Notes under the pieces: generated by a model
What the model saw: only the letters and a program-made list of their open reading frames with translations
What the model was told of the DNA's origin: nothing
The model's database searches: none
Part shown: one piece after another, positions 29,858-37,336 of the stretch
Numbering within the stretch: the stretch's first letter is position 1
How the letters are laid out: every line of letters starts with the position of its first letter
Assembly (NCBI GenBank): GCA_944390795.1
Contig: CALXRI010000016.1
Span: forward strand, 1-64,000
Direction of reading: 5' to 3'
DNA from: an uncultured Victivallales bacterium
GTDB lineage: Bacteria > Verrucomicrobiota > Lentisphaeria > Victivallales > UBA1829
DNA length: 64,000 bases
Position numbers and translations under genes: made by a program

Positions 29858-30334
29858 ATGACGGCAAAGAGAGAGGACAAGGAAGGCGGTGACGGCGTCA
29901 TCGCGCGCAACAGGAAGGCGTTTCACGATTACCAGATCATTGACAGTCTGGAAGCCGGGATTGCCCTGCGCGGAACGGAAGTGAAGAGCTGCCGCATGCA
30001 TGCCGTCTCGCTTCAGGATTCTTTTGCGAAAATCGAAAACGGGCAGGTTCTGCTCTACAATATGAATATATCTCCCTATTCCCATGGAAACCGCTTCAAT
30101 CACACCCCGGTGCGGCCGCGTGTTCTGCTGCTGCACAAGAAGGAGATCCTGAAGCTCTCCCAGCGGGTGAAGGAGAAGGGATACGCGCTGATTCCGCTGA
30201 AACTTTATCTCTCGCGCGGCAGGGTCAAGCTGGAGCTCGGAACGGCGAAGGGCAAGACGTTCGAGGACAGGCGCGAAACACTGAAAAAACGCCAGGACGA
30301 TCTCGATGTCCGGCGTGAAATCAAGATACGGTAG
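29858..30334 (+). CDS. smpB: SmpB tmRNA-binding protein
   Basis: The 158-residue partner of tmRNA in trans-translation, which frees stalled ribosomes. The OB-fold core (ARNRKAFHDYQI, EAGIALRGTEVKSCR) and the C-terminal tail with GKTFEDRRETLKKRQ are typical, and the length is normal. AAGGGGAAAGG precedes the ATG. The tmRNA gene (ssrA) is not nearby. The MATE gene starts 7 bases downstream. Confidence 0.97.
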   Translation: MTAKREDKEGGDGVIARNRKAFHDYQIIDSLEAGIALRGTEVKSCRMHAVSLQDSFAKIENGQVLLYNMNISPYSHGNRFNHTPVRPRVLLLHKKEILKLSQRVKEKGYALIPLKLYLSRGRVKLELGTAKGKTFEDRRETLKKRQDDLDVRREIKIR

Positions 30335-30340
30335 CAATTT

Positions 30341-31747
30341 ATGAAAATTCAGAAGAACCAGTTTCTCTCGACGGAAGGGGGACTGCTTGAAGTCCTGCGG
30401 ATCGCGCTGCCTCTGATTATGGGCGCGGCGGCTCACGCCCTCAATCTGCTTTCCGACCGCGTCATGCTTTCGTATTATTCGGAGGAGGCGGTTGCCGCAA
30501 GTCTCACCGGCGGACTGACCGGTTTTACAATCGCCTGCTTTTTTCTGGGCACGATCGGGTTCACGGGATCGTTTGTCGCGCAGTATTCCGGAGCAGGGGC
30601 CACAGAGCGTGTCGGAACGGCTGTCTGGCAGGGGATTTTTCTGTCGCTGATCGGGGGGGCGATTCTGGCGACCGGCTATTTCTGGGCGGATGCGCTTTTT
30701 GCGCTTTTCCGGCATGAGCCGGATGTCACCGCGCAGGAGATCCGCTATTTCAAGATTCTTTCCGTCGGAAACGTGCTGCTCCTTCTCAATGCGGCATTCG
30801 GCGCCTTCTGGAGCGGACGCGGAAAGACGGTCATGGTGATGAGTGTGAGTTTTCTCATCACATTGATGAACATTCCGTTCAATTACGCGCTGATTTACGG
30901 TAACTGGGGCGCACCGGAACTGGGAATTGCAGGCGCCGCGTGGGGGACGAATCTTTCAGCTCTGGTCGGCGTGCTGGTTTATGCGTATTTCTTTTTCGTC
31001 CCGCGGAGTTCGCGCCGTCATTTCAACACCTGTTCGAACATCATCGACTGGGGACTGCTGTGGCGTCTGGTGCGCTTCGGTGTCCCGAACGGGTTCCAGT
31101 TCTTCATCGACCTTTCCGCTTTCAATATTTTCGTCATTGTGGTCGGAACCTACGGCAAGGACATCGGGGCGGCGACGGCGATTGCCTTCGGGTTGAACTC
31201 CATCGCGTTCACGCCGATCCTCGGCATCGGGCAGACCGTGGCGATTCTCGTGGGGCAGTCCATCGGGGCGAACGACGTGCACCGGGCGAAGAAATCGGTA
31301 AAGAGCGCACGGAATCTGACGCTCATCTACATGGGGCTTATGGCCGTTTTGTTCGTTCTGGTGCCGCAGGTGCCGCTGGCGATGTTCGACCAGAGCAATC
31401 CGGAAGTGATCCGTCTGACGAAAATCATGCTCTGCTTCATCTCCGTTTATCTCCTCTTTGACGGCATGTCGATTATTTACAGCAGCGCGATCAAGGCAGC
31501 CGGAGACACGTTCTTTGCGATGGTCGCGGGGATGTGCATGGCGTTTTTCGGACTTGCGCTGCCGTCGCTGATTTTTGCAAAGCTCGGCATGGCGGTCTGG
31601 TTCATCTGGGGAACGATCGTGGTCTACATCATCATCTGCGGCATTGTGTTCTACGCCAGGTATCTCGGTGACAAATGGACGCACATGAAGGTGATTGAGA
31701 ACACCGCGACTCTGCCCGAGGATCAGGAGCTCCTGCTCAAGGACTGA
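30341..31747 (+). CDS. MATE-family multidrug/solute exporter
   Basis: A 468-residue inner-membrane protein with 12 predicted helices in the two-bundle MATE layout. The N-terminal region (LRIALPLIMGAAAHALNLLSDRVMLSY) and the mid-protein QTVAILVGQSIGA motif fit the NorM/DinF branch. Transport would be driven by Na+ or H+ exchange and the substrate is unknown. It starts 7 bases after smpB with a weak ribosome site, so coupling to smpB is likely. Confidence 0.9.
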   Translation: MKIQKNQFLSTEGGLLEVLRIALPLIMGAAAHALNLLSDRVMLSYYSEEAVAASLTGGLTGFTIACFFLGTIGFTGSFVAQYSGAGATERVGTAVWQGIFLSLIGGAILATGYFWADALFALFRHEPDVTAQEIRYFKILSVGNVLLLLNAAFGAFWSGRGKTVMVMSVSFLITLMNIPFNYALIYGNWGAPELGIAGAAWGTNLSALVGVLVYAYFFFVPRSSRRHFNTCSNIIDWGLLWRLVRFGVPNGFQFFIDLSAFNIFVIVVGTYGKDIGAATAIAFGLNSIAFTPILGIGQTVAILVGQSIGANDVHRAKKSVKSARNLTLIYMGLMAVLFVLVPQVPLAMFDQSNPEVIRLTKIMLCFISVYLLFDGMSIIYSSAIKAAGDTFFAMVAGMCMAFFGLALPSLIFAKLGMAVWFIWGTIVVYIIICGIVFYARYLGDKWTHMKVIENTATLPEDQELLLKD

Positions 31748-31818
31748 TTCCTGCACTGTTCCCCCCCGATGATTCAGGCCTGTATCCTGCGAAAAAGCTC
31801 CGGATTTCCATCGGAACA

Positions 31819-31847
31819 TTGAAAAGCCTTTCATGAAAAGGTATATT
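31819..31847 (+). promoter_or_regulatory. Promoter of the PrsW-like gene
   Basis: TTGAAA (31819-31824), 17 bases, then TATATT (31842-31847). This is the window's common promoter pattern, about 50 bases ahead of the ATG. Confidence 0.65.
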
Positions 31848-31896
31848 GCCGCGAACAGACTGAATCTCAGACTCAGACAGGCGGACGGAGGACAGT

Positions 31897-32565
31897 ATGG
31901 CGCATTCCGATCATTCCGGCGGACAGGACGGCCGGGGCGGGCAATCCGCTCCCTTGTCCACCGGCGGACCCTGGAACGATCCCGACGCGTCCTATTATGA
32001 ACTCTGGTTCAAGGATGTCATTGCGCACCATCCCATGCTGAAAATTGTTCCGGCCACTCTCTGCGCCGGCGTGTGCAGCGGTGTCATTGCCGTCATCGGC
32101 GCCTTCTTCCGGCCGGACGGTGCATGGCTTGTCGTGCTGAACATCCTCTTTTTCTCCCCCTTCATGGAGGAGCTCTTCAAACAGATCGGACTCATTTACC
32201 TGCTGGAAAAACGGACCTGGCTGCTGCGTTTCCCCTGGCAGTTCCCGCTGGCGGGAGCTCTGAGCGGACTCACGTTTTCCGTGCTGGAAAACCTGATCTA
32301 CCGCTATCATCATCTTGCCGGCATGGAGGGAGAGGAACTGCACTATATCATGGGATTCCGCTGGATTGTCTGCTCGGCGCTTCATCTGGCATGCGCCCTG
32401 ATCGCCTCCGCCGGACTCTGCCGCGCATGGAAACGGCATATGGGACATTTCCAGCCGTTCAATCTGCGGGACGCGCTCTGGTATTTCGCCGCCGCAATCG
32501 GTCTGCACGGATTTTACAACTTCCTTGTATTCCTCACCTTTTTCGATGAGATCTTCCATTTCTGA
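31897..32565 (+). CDS. PrsW-like intramembrane protease
   Basis: A 222-residue protein with about five membrane helices after a Gly/Ser-rich start. The glutamic-type protease motifs are in the right order: EExxK (E91, E92, K95), FxxxEN (E131), a helix His (H163) and HxxxN (H204, N208). The same Abi/CAAX-like superfamily includes prenyl-peptidases and bacteriocin-immunity proteins. B. subtilis PrsW cuts the anti-sigma factor RsiW; no sigma/anti-sigma pair is adjacent here, so the target is unknown. GGAGG lies 5 bases before the ATG. Confidence 0.75.
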   Translation: MAHSDHSGGQDGRGGQSAPLSTGGPWNDPDASYYELWFKDVIAHHPMLKIVPATLCAGVCSGVIAVIGAFFRPDGAWLVVLNILFFSPFMEELFKQIGLIYLLEKRTWLLRFPWQFPLAGALSGLTFSVLENLIYRYHHLAGMEGEELHYIMGFRWIVCSALHLACALIASAGLCRAWKRHMGHFQPFNLRDALWYFAAAIGLHGFYNFLVFLTFFDEIFHF

Positions 32566-32627
32566 GTTTTCCCGGGTGAAGCTGTGCCAGTCGTCCGCCG
32601 GGAGTGAAAACGCTTTCGCGCATTGCG

Positions 32628-32704
32628 CGACCGGCGTCTCGCCGCCGGACCGCGACAAGGGCAGCGCCCTTGACTCACCGGGAAAAATGCTTCCGATTTT
32701 TCCG
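32628..32704 (+). repeat. Dispersed intergenic repeat, copy A
   Basis: The first 34 bases (32628-32661) are identical to copy B read on the other strand, and the remaining ~43 differ by a few changes and short indels. It contains GGCG/CGCC, AAGGGC/GCCCTT and GGAAAAAT/ATTTTTCC inverted repeats, so the RNA or single strand would fold. It lies between two convergent genes, prsW-like and ask. Confidence 0.8.
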
Positions 32705-32753
32705 CAGGGGGCGGAAAAGCTGTGCAAAGCGATTGCGGGGAGCGGAACGGTTC

Positions 32754-34163
32754 TTACGGATTCGCGTTTTCCACAAATTCCCGATGCAGGACAATCTGCG
32801 CCTTTTTGAAGTCGTCACGCGAGACGATGAACTGGATGTTCACCTGGCGCATGACCTGATCGAGCGCCAGGACGTTGATGTCCGCCTCGTAAAGCGCTTT
32901 TGCGGCCTTTGCCAGGAATCCGGGAATCTTCATGTTCGTTCCGATTACGGAAACGACAGCGACGCGGGTTTCCGTGACGGAAGCGTGGACAAAGATTCTG
33001 CGCATTTCCTCCATGCATCCGTCGATATTCTTGCTTTTCTGCGGAATATAATGGGTGATGGTGTTGGCGTTGGTGTTCTTGGCAATGTAGTTGATCCCGT
33101 TGCGCGCCAGGCATTCGGTCAGTTTGTGGTCGTAACCGACGCTTCCGACCATTTCGGGATCGTGCACTTCAAGGGCGATCAGGTCGCCGCGCCCGCAGAT
33201 CATTTCCACGCGGGGGGTCGGAGATACGTAATCACGGCTGATGAGCGTGCCGGGGTGCTCCGGATCGAACGCGTTCTTGACGCGGATCGGAATGTTCTTC
33301 ATTTCCATTTCCTTGGCGGCCTTGGAATGAATTGCTTCCATGTCCATGTCCGAGAGCTGGTCGGCGATGTCGAAATTGGTATTGCCGATGATCTTCACCT
33401 TGTCGACCCCGATGAGTTTCGGATCGCCGGTGGAGAGATGAAATTCCTTGTGGATGATTCCTTCCCTTGCGTCGGTCAGAACCGCGATTTTGCTGAAGGT
33501 GATCTCGCTGTAGCCGCGGTCGAAGCGTTTCATGATGCCCTCGTCATATTTGACGTAGCCGGTGACGATCGGCATCTCCTTGTCGAATTCAATATCCTTG
33601 AAAGCCGAAAGAATCGCTTCGTCAAGCGACATGATCTCGGGCGACATCCAGCCGGAGAGATCGACGAAGCGGGCGTTGACGCCGTTTGCCCTGAGAATCC
33701 TTGTGGAATTGTAAGCGCTGTGCGCCTCGCCGAGCGCGGCAAGGAATTCTCTGGTGGACGGCAGGTATTCGGAGGGCTTGGAGTGCCCCGCGCTGCGCAG
33801 GAACATAATGTATTTGAGGCATTCCCGGATGGCGTCGATCCTTTCGTTGACGAACTTGTCCGCGTCCGCGACATCCAGGCCGATGGATTCGAAGCTCCTG
33901 TTGTAGTCAAGCATTTTCGTGCGGACTTTTTCCAAGGCTTCCGGCCAGTTCCTGCTGTCTTTCGCAATGAAGCCGTATACGCCGGGTTCCCCGGTCTTCT
34001 TGTCTTCGAGGAGCAGATTCGTGATGCCGGAATAAGCGGAGACGACAAATACGCGGTTGTAGAGCTCCGCGCCTTTTCTCGATCCGATGATGACGTTGTT
34101 CATGACTTCGCCGAAACGGCTCATTGAAGTCCCGCCGATTTTTTCAATGGTATGGTTTCCCAT
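32754..34163 (-). CDS. Aspartate kinase, resembling the ectoine-cluster type
   Basis: A 469-residue aspartokinase that phosphorylates aspartate, the first step to threonine, methionine, lysine and diaminopimelate. The N-terminus has EKIGGTSM in place of the common KFGGTS. The amino-acid kinase domain (1-300) is followed by two ACT-type regulatory domains (about 315-465). The EKIGGTSM start and overall pattern recall the Ask_Ect subfamily, usually beside ectABC; no ectoine genes are here. It starts 3 bases after the homoserine dehydrogenase stop, with GAGGA inside that gene, so the two are coupled. The subfamily assignment comes from memory of the motif and is less sure than the enzyme call. 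Confidence 0.85.
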   Translation of the reverse strand: MGNHTIEKIGGTSMSRFGEVMNNVIIGSRKGAELYNRVFVVSAYSGITNLLLEDKKTGEPGVYGFIAKDSRNWPEALEKVRTKMLDYNRSFESIGLDVADADKFVNERIDAIRECLKYIMFLRSAGHSKPSEYLPSTREFLAALGEAHSAYNSTRILRANGVNARFVDLSGWMSPEIMSLDEAILSAFKDIEFDKEMPIVTGYVKYDEGIMKRFDRGYSEITFSKIAVLTDAREGIIHKEFHLSTGDPKLIGVDKVKIIGNTNFDIADQLSDMDMEAIHSKAAKEMEMKNIPIRVKNAFDPEHPGTLISRDYVSPTPRVEMICGRGDLIALEVHDPEMVGSVGYDHKLTECLARNGINYIAKNTNANTITHYIPQKSKNIDGCMEEMRRIFVHASVTETRVAVVSVIGTNMKIPGFLAKAAKALYEADINVLALDQVMRQVNIQFIVSRDDFKKAQIVLHREFVENANP

Positions 34164-34166
34164 GGT

Positions 34167-35456
34167 TCAGATATCCTCGATTCTGATGAGTTTCACCGTG
34201 TCCCTGACCTCCGGGAGGCGGTTGATGGCTTCGATCGCGCGCTTGATGTTTCTCTCCACGGTCATATGAGTGATGATTAAAAGCGAGACGTTGTTGTTGG
34301 ACTGGCCTTCCCGCTGGACCAGACTGGAGATGCTGATTTTATTCTCGCTGAGCAGCTGTGCGACTTTTGCCAGCACGCCGGGCTGATCGACGACCTGGAC
34401 GCGCAGATAGTAGCGCGAATGCACGTCGTCCATCCTGACGATGCCGGCGAACTGCGCGCCTTCCCGGAAGGACGGAATGCGTCGCACGCAGCCGTGCGTC
34501 AGATTCAATCCGACATCGACGATGTCCGCAACTACCGCGCTGGCGGTTGCCGCGCGGCCTGCGCCGCGCCCGTAGAACAGGGTGTCGCCGACATAGTCGC
34601 CTGTGACCATGACGCCGTTGAACACCTCGTCGATCATGGCGAGCTGGGTTTTCTTCGGAATCATCGTCGGATGGACGCGGATTTCGACGTTTTCGTTTTC
34701 CTTTTTGATGATGGCAAGGAGCTTGATCTTGTAGCCGAGTTCGTCGGCGAGCTTGATGTCCGAAAGCGTGACGTCGCGGAGTCCCTGCACGTAAATCGGG
34801 TCCATGCCGAACCATTTTCCGTAGGCGAGCGCCGAGAGAATCGCCGCCTTGTGCGCGGTGTCGAAACCGTCGATGTCGAGCGACGGATTCGCTTCCGCGT
34901 ATCCGAGCTGCTGTGCATCCTTGAGGACGGGGGCGAAGTCGATCTCCTCGCGCTGCATGCGCGTGAGAATGTAGTTGCAGGTTCCGTTCATGATGCCGTA
35001 GATGCGGCTGATGCGGTTGCCGACGAATCCTTCGCGAAGGCTCTTGATAATCGGAATGCCGCCTGCCACGCTGGCTTCGTAGTAGATTTCCGTATCGTGT
35101 TTTTCCGCCGTTTCAAAGAGCTCGCGTCCATGTTCGGCGAGCAGCGCCTTGTTCGCAGTGACGACGGGCTTGCCTTTCACGAGCGCGTCCAGGATCATCT
35201 TTTTCGCCACCGTGGTTCCCCCGATGAGCTCCACCACCACATCCGTGCTGTCGATCAGCTCCTTCGCGTCGGTGGTAAGGATTCCTGCGGGAACTTTGAC
35301 GCCGCGGTCGGTCGTGATGTCCAGATCGGCAATCTTTGCAAGAACGGGCTTCACCCCGGTGCGTTTGGCTATTGCATCTGCGTTGTTCAGAAGGCAGTCC
35401 GCCACGCCGGCGCCTACGGTTCCGAACCCGATGATTCCCACTTTGAACTCTTTCAT
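34167..35456 (-). CDS. hom: Homoserine dehydrogenase
   Basis: A 429-residue NAD(P)H-dependent enzyme that reduces aspartate semialdehyde to homoserine. The N-terminal Rossmann motif (VGIIGFGTVGAGV) and the catalytic region (LRGIMNGTCNYIL-like, RIYGIMNGTCNYI here) are present. The GLGATLD-equivalent stretch (AEANPSLDIDGFDTAHKAA) and a C-terminal ACT domain (about 350-429) follow. An upstream in-frame ATG at 35471 exists, but GGAGA 8 bases before 35456 and the family N-terminus favour 35456. It forms an operon with aspartate kinase; semialdehyde dehydrogenase lies elsewhere. Confidence 0.95.
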   Translation of the reverse strand: MKEFKVGIIGFGTVGAGVADCLLNNADAIAKRTGVKPVLAKIADLDITTDRGVKVPAGILTTDAKELIDSTDVVVELIGGTTVAKKMILDALVKGKPVVTANKALLAEHGRELFETAEKHDTEIYYEASVAGGIPIIKSLREGFVGNRISRIYGIMNGTCNYILTRMQREEIDFAPVLKDAQQLGYAEANPSLDIDGFDTAHKAAILSALAYGKWFGMDPIYVQGLRDVTLSDIKLADELGYKIKLLAIIKKENENVEIRVHPTMIPKKTQLAMIDEVFNGVMVTGDYVGDTLFYGRGAGRAATASAVVADIVDVGLNLTHGCVRRIPSFREGAQFAGIVRMDDVHSRYYLRVQVVDQPGVLAKVAQLLSENKISISSLVQREGQSNNNVSLLIITHMTVERNIKRAIEAINRLPEVRDTVKLIRIEDI

Positions 35457-35589
35457 CAACGGTCTCTCCATACTTGTTGTCTGACCTGAAACACGGAATA
35501 CAGCCCATTAATATAAGCATCTTTCCGTGTTTTTAAAATAAAAAAGCGATTTTTCTTGCGTTTGTTGTGTTTCATGACCCAAGGCGCGA

Positions 35590-35617
35590 TTGAAAAAAAC
35601 TGCCGCCGTGCTATATT
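35590..35617 (+). promoter_or_regulatory. Promoter of the small exported protein gene
   Basis: TTGAAA (35590-35595), 16 bases, then TATATT (35612-35617). This is a full match to the window's common pattern, about 45 bases before the chosen ATG. Confidence 0.75.
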
Positions 35618-35661
35618 ATTTAAAAAATTAAATTGCAATGCAAAAAACGGAGGACTTTCCC

Positions 35662-36243
35662 ATGATTCGCAAACTGTGTGCCGTTGTTGCGCTGTCCGTG
35701 CTGACCGCGCTTTCCGCTTTTGCCCAGAAGCCCGTTGTTTCTGCCGTGACGGACATCCAGGACGATCCGACGAACGGACTGGAGATGTGCCGCAGCCTTT
35801 TCATCGAATATTTTCTTTCCGAACTGACGACTCATGCCAAAGTCAACGTGCTGGATACCAAAACCGTGCAGAAGGCGATCGGGGAGCTGAAATTCGAGCA
35901 TGGAAGGAAACTCTCGAAAAAAGAGATCGGCGCTTTGTGCGGCAAGCTCAAATGCGGCGCTCTCTGTCTTGTCGGCATGAAGCGTGAGGGAAACGGAAAG
36001 ATGGCAGTGAACATTGACCTGGTTGATAAAAACGGCAAACTGCTCGGGACCATTTCCGCTCAGATGGACGGTGTCGGCGATACGGATTCGATCAGTTCCA
36101 AACTTGCACGTGACAGCGCGGTCATTCTCCGCCGGATCAATGGGACGGCGCTTGTCGGCAGCGAGATCGACAACAGGACGGACAGTGTTTACAATACTCT
36201 CCCGAGCACTGTCACGAATCTTTATGACACGGATGCCAAATGA
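35662..36243 (+). CDS. Small exported protein with CsgG/LpoB-like core
   Basis: A 193-residue protein with a signal peptide (MIRKLCAVVALSVLTALSAFAQ) and no lipobox Cys at the cleavage site. The stretch NVLDTKTVQKAIGEL followed by CGALCLVGMKR resembles the alpha/beta core of CsgG, LpoB and FlgO-type envelope proteins, in which a helix and a 'G-A-x-x-h-V-x-G' strand alternate. The start at 35662 has GGAGG 8 bases upstream; the in-frame ATG at 35638 has none. It stands alone with its own promoter and a strong terminator. A periplasmic role is likely and the partner is unknown. Confidence 0.65.
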   Translation: MIRKLCAVVALSVLTALSAFAQKPVVSAVTDIQDDPTNGLEMCRSLFIEYFLSELTTHAKVNVLDTKTVQKAIGELKFEHGRKLSKKEIGALCGKLKCGALCLVGMKREGNGKMAVNIDLVDKNGKLLGTISAQMDGVGDTDSISSKLARDSAVILRRINGTALVGSEIDNRTDSVYNTLPSTVTNLYDTDAK

Positions 36244-36294
36244 TTCCTCCGGCGTTCTGAACCTGCGCAAAGCCGGCATGTGCCTTTCCTGACG

Positions 36295-36322
36295 TCCCCG
36301 CTTGTCTGCGGGGATTTTTTTT
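36295..36322 (+). terminator. Rho-independent terminator
   Basis: TCCCCGC and GCGGGGA form a 7-bp stem with a 6-base loop, followed by eight T. It ends the small exported protein gene; the AraC gene converges from the right. Confidence 0.92.
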
Positions 36323-36340
36323 GCTTCCGACGGACTGCAT

Positions 36341-37171
36341 TTACATTTTCTTCCGGTACTGATGCGGGGTTATGCCGAAACGCTTCCGGAAGAGCCTGAC
36401 CAGATAGGCGGGATCGCGGATGTTCAGGTCCTCCGCGATCTGGAAGACGCTCCGGTCCGTGTCGCGGAGCAGGCGCTTCGCCTCCTTGAGTCTCAGTGTC
36501 AGGATCCATTGATGCGGCGTCTCCTTGAAATAGCGTTTCCAGTGGCGGAAGAAGGTGCGTTTGGACAGGCCGTGTCTCCTGGCCGCCGTTTCAAGCGGGC
36601 ACGGTTCCCGGTAATGCAGCTGAAGCCAGGATGCGGCGGAGCGTATTTTTTTCTCATAGAAATTTTCCTCCGCGTTCCTGTCGTTCCGGAAACGGATGAT
36701 CTGCTCGAGCAGGGCGAAACAGAGCAGGTCGATCTGTTCCGCGGCCTCCGGTTCCTGGGAATGCGGGAACAGTCCTCTGAGCTCCGCAATCAGATTGCGG
36801 ATCGGCGAAGTCAGTGTGATGCTCCACAGAAACGGTTCCGGCGCGATTCCACACTTCTCGAGAAGCGGGACGGTGTCGCCCCGGTAGATGAAATAGAATG
36901 CGTCACGAGGTTTCCTGACTTCATAGCAGTGCTCCACGTCCGGCGCTTTGACGACCGCATGCGGAAAGGGGAGTCCCTGTTCCACTCCGTCAAAAGTATC
37001 CAGGGAGACCTCCTCGTCCGAACGGAGGCGGATGCAGAATTCCAGTTTGTCCCGGTAGCGGTTTCCTGCCTTCTGCAGAACGCTGTCCTGAATGTATCCG
37101 AGGGAGTGAACCGGGAAAGGAAAACGGATCGCTCTTGGCACATTTGTCATCAGAATATGCTGATAAATCAT
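36341..37171 (-). CDS. AraC-family transcription regulator
   Basis: A 276-residue regulator. The N-terminal ligand-binding region (about 1-160) looks like a cupin-type sensor. The C-terminal double helix-turn-helix (about 175-275) carries ETAARRHGLSKRTFFRHWK and the AraC signature ending ...DPAYLVRLFRKRFGITPHQYR. The frame extends upstream, but the ATG at 37171 gives the normal AraC size and lies below a TATATT box. It is divergent from the 995-residue protein gene and probably controls it in response to a sugar or glycoside. The sensed compound is unknown. Confidence 0.9.
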   Translation of the reverse strand: MIYQHILMTNVPRAIRFPFPVHSLGYIQDSVLQKAGNRYRDKLEFCIRLRSDEEVSLDTFDGVEQGLPFPHAVVKAPDVEHCYEVRKPRDAFYFIYRGDTVPLLEKCGIAPEPFLWSITLTSPIRNLIAELRGLFPHSQEPEAAEQIDLLCFALLEQIIRFRNDRNAEENFYEKKIRSAASWLQLHYREPCPLETAARRHGLSKRTFFRHWKRYFKETPHQWILTLRLKEAKRLLRDTDRSVFQIAEDLNIRDPAYLVRLFRKRFGITPHQYRKKM

Positions 37172-37196
37172 AGTTCCGCCTTTCGTTTTCCACAGG

Positions 37197-37224
37197 AATA
37201 TAGGATGGAATCGGGAAAAGACAA
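37197..37224 (-). promoter_or_regulatory. Promoter of the AraC regulator
   Basis: On the minus strand TTGTCT (37224-37219), 16 bases, then TATATT (37202-37197). It supports the start at 37171. Confidence 0.5.
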
Positions 37225-37269
37225 TTCTCAATCTGGCCTTTTCATCCTGTTTTTTGGCAGGAATGTCTC

Positions 37270-37298
37270 TTGCGGAAAAAGAAAAGTCCGGATATAAT
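37270..37298 (+). promoter_or_regulatory. Promoter of the 995-residue protein gene
   Basis: TTGCGG (37270-37275), 17 bases, then TATAAT (37293-37298). The -10 is perfect and the -35 poor, as expected of an activator-dependent promoter. The ~45 bases between the two divergent promoters are where the AraC protein would bind. Confidence 0.6.
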
Positions 37299-37336
37299 GG
37301 AACCATATTTCAGAAAACCGGAAAACGGAGGCGGAT

